A stretch of 64,000 nucleotides of DNA from Dipylidium caninum (taxonomy: Eukaryota > Platyhelminthes > Cestoda > Cyclophyllidea > Dipylidiidae). Position numbers and translations under genes: made by a program. Below are positions 60,601-64,000 of this stretch, piece after piece (the first letter of the stretch is position 1; every line of letters starts with the position of its first letter). The notes under the pieces are model-generated. The model was not told the DNA's origin. It searched no databases and was given only the letters and a program-made list of their open reading frames with translations. The stretch lies in NCBI GenBank assembly GCA_017562135.1, contig QEYB01000692.1:34902-98901 (forward strand). The letters run 5' to 3'.

Positions 60601-63600
60601 GCTAACCGTGCTGGCGATGAAGTGACGTGGCTGTCGAAGGGGAACAAAAGAAACCAGGTGCCTCCATGTACTCACCTACCTTCCCACACTTCACCTCAGC
60701 AGTTCTAATCCTTTCCACACACGCCACCAACCGAAAGAAAATATTCCAGCGTGGCATCGGAAACAAGGTCTCTCAACTCCGCTTCTCTCCGTTTCTCTCC
60801 TCTCCTCTCCTCTCCTCTCCTCTTCTTGGCCAAGGTGAGTGAAGTTATAAGCGTGAAGGCGACAATGGCCAGGTCGCACTAGTCAAGACATCGGTGAGGG
60901 TGGCGGTTGGAAAACGAGAGAAAGACCACGTGACGGCATTGGGATGTAGAAAATCCGTTAAGCGTGTACACAATTCGCCCAATGGAGATGAGTATTGGCC
61001 ACCTCGGCGAAGTTGCTAGAGAGCGGAAGGTTTGGCCATTGACCCGGTGAGGAAGCCGTAATTCCAGTGAGTTCTGAGAATGCAGGCTGTTTGCTTGGGG
61101 TTGATGATTTGGACATGGCCTTAGTCAAGTGTAACCACATTTGGTTTTTCTTTGTCTACTCACTCCTCACCACTCTCCCGTACACCTGCTTCTTTACTGA
61201 CTCGATATTCGCCTTTTCTCTGATCCGTCTGCTATGAGAGATCTGCCTTCCTCTAACGTCCATGTCTACATCTTCCTCGGCTTCCATCAGCAGCTATTTT
61301 CTGCACAAAAGACCTCACGCGTCACCCAAGATAAGTGGAGTGCGCAGAGAAGGCGCATCAGGTGTCCGCGAAACGCAGAACTTTTGAATCGAATTGGAAT
61401 TGGAGAGTAAATGGTCTCCGAAATACACAGAGAGTTCCAATGAAGAAGACGTGTCCCTTCAATAAATCTCATCAGATGACAGCAACTCACAGTTGACCAG
61501 TGAGCTTAGAGGCGACTGGACAACTGGGATATGACGACTGCTCTGCTTTCCCCGCACTCCCATGTGCCTCATCGTTCAGAAGGCTCGAATCTGAAGTCGA
61601 GGAAAGGTGACCAAATAGGCGCTGCACTTGGTGGAGAAGCCACGTCATCTATTTGCATTGTTTGTGCGACAATGTGGAGCAGCCCGGGGGAAGAGTTGGA
61701 CGGTCTCCACTGCACCCTCACTGGTTTGAAGCAGCGGTGGCGATTTCTTTTCGGATGGAGACATCGCGATGACAAAGCTTAGGTGAGGGACACAACCGGG
61801 AAGAAATATCGTCGCTGACTTTCTGTGTGCAGAGACGTGAGGTAAGAACTCGTGGCAGTGAAAGCCTTACTTTTCACACTGTTTCTTACGAGCCCCCCTT
61901 TCATGCCGCCGCGAATTCGTCATGCCGCACGGGGGCGAGGACGATCCTCTCCACACTGCCTCCATTGTCCCTCGCCTCCTGCATGCACGAGGTTTGCGCC
62001 GCATTCCTCCAATTTTTCTCAGCAAAGCCTACGAATTGATCCACTTGGTCGACAGAACCGTTGGTTTTGCAAAGACTCGTCGTCACCCTCGTTTGCCTCG
62101 TCATACTCGGAATGTTTGTATTTGGATCGCTCATGGAAGACACCATCGGCTCCACTTGTAAAAGAAACAACTTGGCCCTCAAAGAGTTACTTTTGAAGAG
62201 ACATGGAACGTCCACGTCGAGTGCGCAGAGCAAGCTGACATTTTCATTTGCCTCGCCAAAGTCTGAGAGGTAAAACCACCTTCACCAAGAATTGGTTTCA
62301 AACAGACGCCACACTTCACTTGAGACCCAATTTCACTTTGATCACCATGCGCTCTATGGTTCTGGCGAGGTAAACGAGGTTGCGAAAAAAGAATAGGCTT
62401 CGACACGATTACTTTGCTACTCCACCTCTCTGACCTCGCCGTTAGACAGTGGAGTAGGTGATTTCTGTGCAACACCTTCACGACTCCATCCACTTGCGAC
62501 CTTCCTCCACAGCGGACTTCCTGGTCCACTCAACACTCCTGACGGACAGTTAGGAGGACGGCGTTGTTCTTGTACGGCAAGACGAAAACGTGGAGACATC
62601 AAAGGCGTGGTTGATGTGATACTGCGTTGAAGTTTGAAGTCACTGGTTCGAGGGGACTGTTAGAGGGAAAGGAGGTGGATTCCGCCTTTGGTGAAGCCGG
62701 CACTTGGCTTCCTCTCGAATGGTTAGCAGTGCAATGGGGCACGGTCCATGTGCAACAAACTCCTAGGTACAGATTAGCAGGAATGAAGGAAGCCATATAA
62801 TCTGCAGAAAGTTGGAAAGTTTGATGGTGTTTGCCCGGAAATGAAGTATAATCACCTCAACCATTTCCCCCCTAATCGAGTCCGCTTTCCACTATCTTGC
62901 GATTTGCCGGCGACTTCGTTGCTACGTGTTATACATCACGTCCTCCGTGTAGAAGAAGTCTCTGACGGCATTTCTTGCCGGCAGTGGTTCTCTACAAACG
63001 AAATTTCCATTGCCGCTCGAGGCAGTAACAGTTGGAGCAAAGAGTAGAAAACTGATGGCTTAATCTCCTCGGCTGTTCTAAACAGCCACACGAACAATGG
63101 CAAGTTGGCGAAATAAATTCTTCCGATTACCTCGATAGATGACATTTCTGCGCCTCTGAGTATTGAGTGCAGCAAGAAAGACGCGGTTGCGATTACCACC
63201 CCGCAGCGTCGGCCTAATCGTATCTGAGAGAAGCTCCGGAGGGAGCCTTAAATACCCCCAGCGTAGATCAGCATCCACTGACTCTAGCTGAAGATGTCTC
63301 CGACGCGCAGTCATTTGAGAGTGCAGAGAGTGAGGTCCAGTCATGTTTCCGAGTAATTCCAGTCAACCTACGAGCTCACTAGCCGGCCATGACTGGATTT
63401 TAATGAACGAGTTCTATTTTAACGGCTGACAATTTCTAGATTTTGAAAACTCCGCTCACTGCTCACTGCCTGAGTGGCAATCAGCATAGTCTCAGACCAT
63501 TTTGTACCCCAAAGCAATTCAAATTTGACGCCTCTTAATCACGACAGAATTGCACGCACCCTCTGACTTGTCTTCGTCAGAGGCACCTACACACTATGAG

Positions 63601-64000
63601 GCGGCAAGAGAAATTATCGGTGGAGAAAAGAACTGCTGAGTGAAGATGGTGAAGGGGTGTGAATGTTGATCATATAGAAGGAATCCCTACTGGAAGAGAG
63701 AGTCAAGCGTCATGATGAAAGAAACTGCAGTCTAAGAAGAAGAATGTACAAGGAGAGTGGTGAGACGTCAATAAAGTTGGACAGTTAGTGCATTCAATCG
63801 CGCCGCAAATGTGTCAATGTATTTGGGCTAATGCCCATCTGCACACCCATTGACTGCACTGCTGAGTTAAGGGTAAGTGGAAGATTGATGAGGCGAGAAG
63901 GGCCTCTCACTGGAAGACCAACAAGTCCGTCTCAGACGCGCTCATTATTTGGAAGGGCTGATTGGACGAGCCGATGTGAGAGCTACTGAGCCGGTATGAA

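Larger units (their letters stand above)
49075..64000. repeat. right arm of a giant inverted repeat (continues past the window)
   Basis: Reverse complement of the left arm over at least 14.9 kb. Close to the centre identity is near complete. From about 56 kb outward, one-base differences in homopolymers become frequent (for example five versus six G, three versus four T) and break open frames that are intact in the other arm. Features listed for the left arm occur here mirrored; only those with a notable difference are listed separately. Confidence 0.97.

Noticed and set aside
1..64000. CRISPR arrays, operons, Shine-Dalgarno sites, prokaryotic terminators
   Set aside because: The genes are spliced and eukaryotic; no regularly spaced short repeats or bacterial gene organisation were seen.

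Overview
The window is nuclear DNA from a multicellular eukaryote. Genes are split by short GT-AG introns (39 to about 430 bp), coding density is very low, and pyrimidine-rich filler and diverged interspersed repeats fill most of the space. A 39-bp intron, the compact gene structures and the type of lipase and MFS transporter present suggest a parasitic flatworm. This is an inference; no species-specific marker was recognised.

Layout. (1) 1-26.25 kb: single-copy flank with almost no convincing genes. It holds old copies of at least four dispersed repeat families, one 228-residue acidic/basic ORF (2278-2964, minus), one good orphan exon (10408-10630, plus) and a possible non-LTR retrotransposon remnant (about 11.2-11.8 kb). 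(2) 26.25-41.138 kb: left arm of a very large inverted repeat. It holds three unrecognised exon groups on the plus strand. (3) 41.139-49.074 kb: the 7,936-bp unique loop. It contains a complete five-exon acid lipase gene (45207-47328, minus), the C-terminal half of an MFS transporter gene (42504-41060, minus) and the N-terminal part of an MFS transporter gene (48607-49074, plus). Two 505-bp direct repeats (42581-43086 and 47864-48367) lie between these pieces. (4) 49.075-64 kb: right arm, the reverse complement of the left arm, running off the window edge.

The main discovery candidate is the palindrome itself. Each arm is at least 14.9 kb. The inner boundary falls inside MFS coding sequence on both sides: in the last exon on the left, and directly after the third transmembrane segment on the right. 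The window therefore carries one MFS N-terminal part and one C-terminal half pointing outward on opposite strands, and two copies of the last 26 codons. The segment expected to encode TM4-6 is missing. Most arm differences are one-base homopolymer indels, which suggest uncorrected long-read errors. One 140-bp patch instead has about 15 substitutions and no indel. The structure may be a real inverted duplication with a loop, or an assembly/amplification chimera; both boundaries and the patch can be tested directly.

The only gene with confident biochemistry is the lipase. Its nucleophile serine, aspartate and histidine, and its HGL motif, are all present. Its third exon ends at an AT instead of a GT donor.
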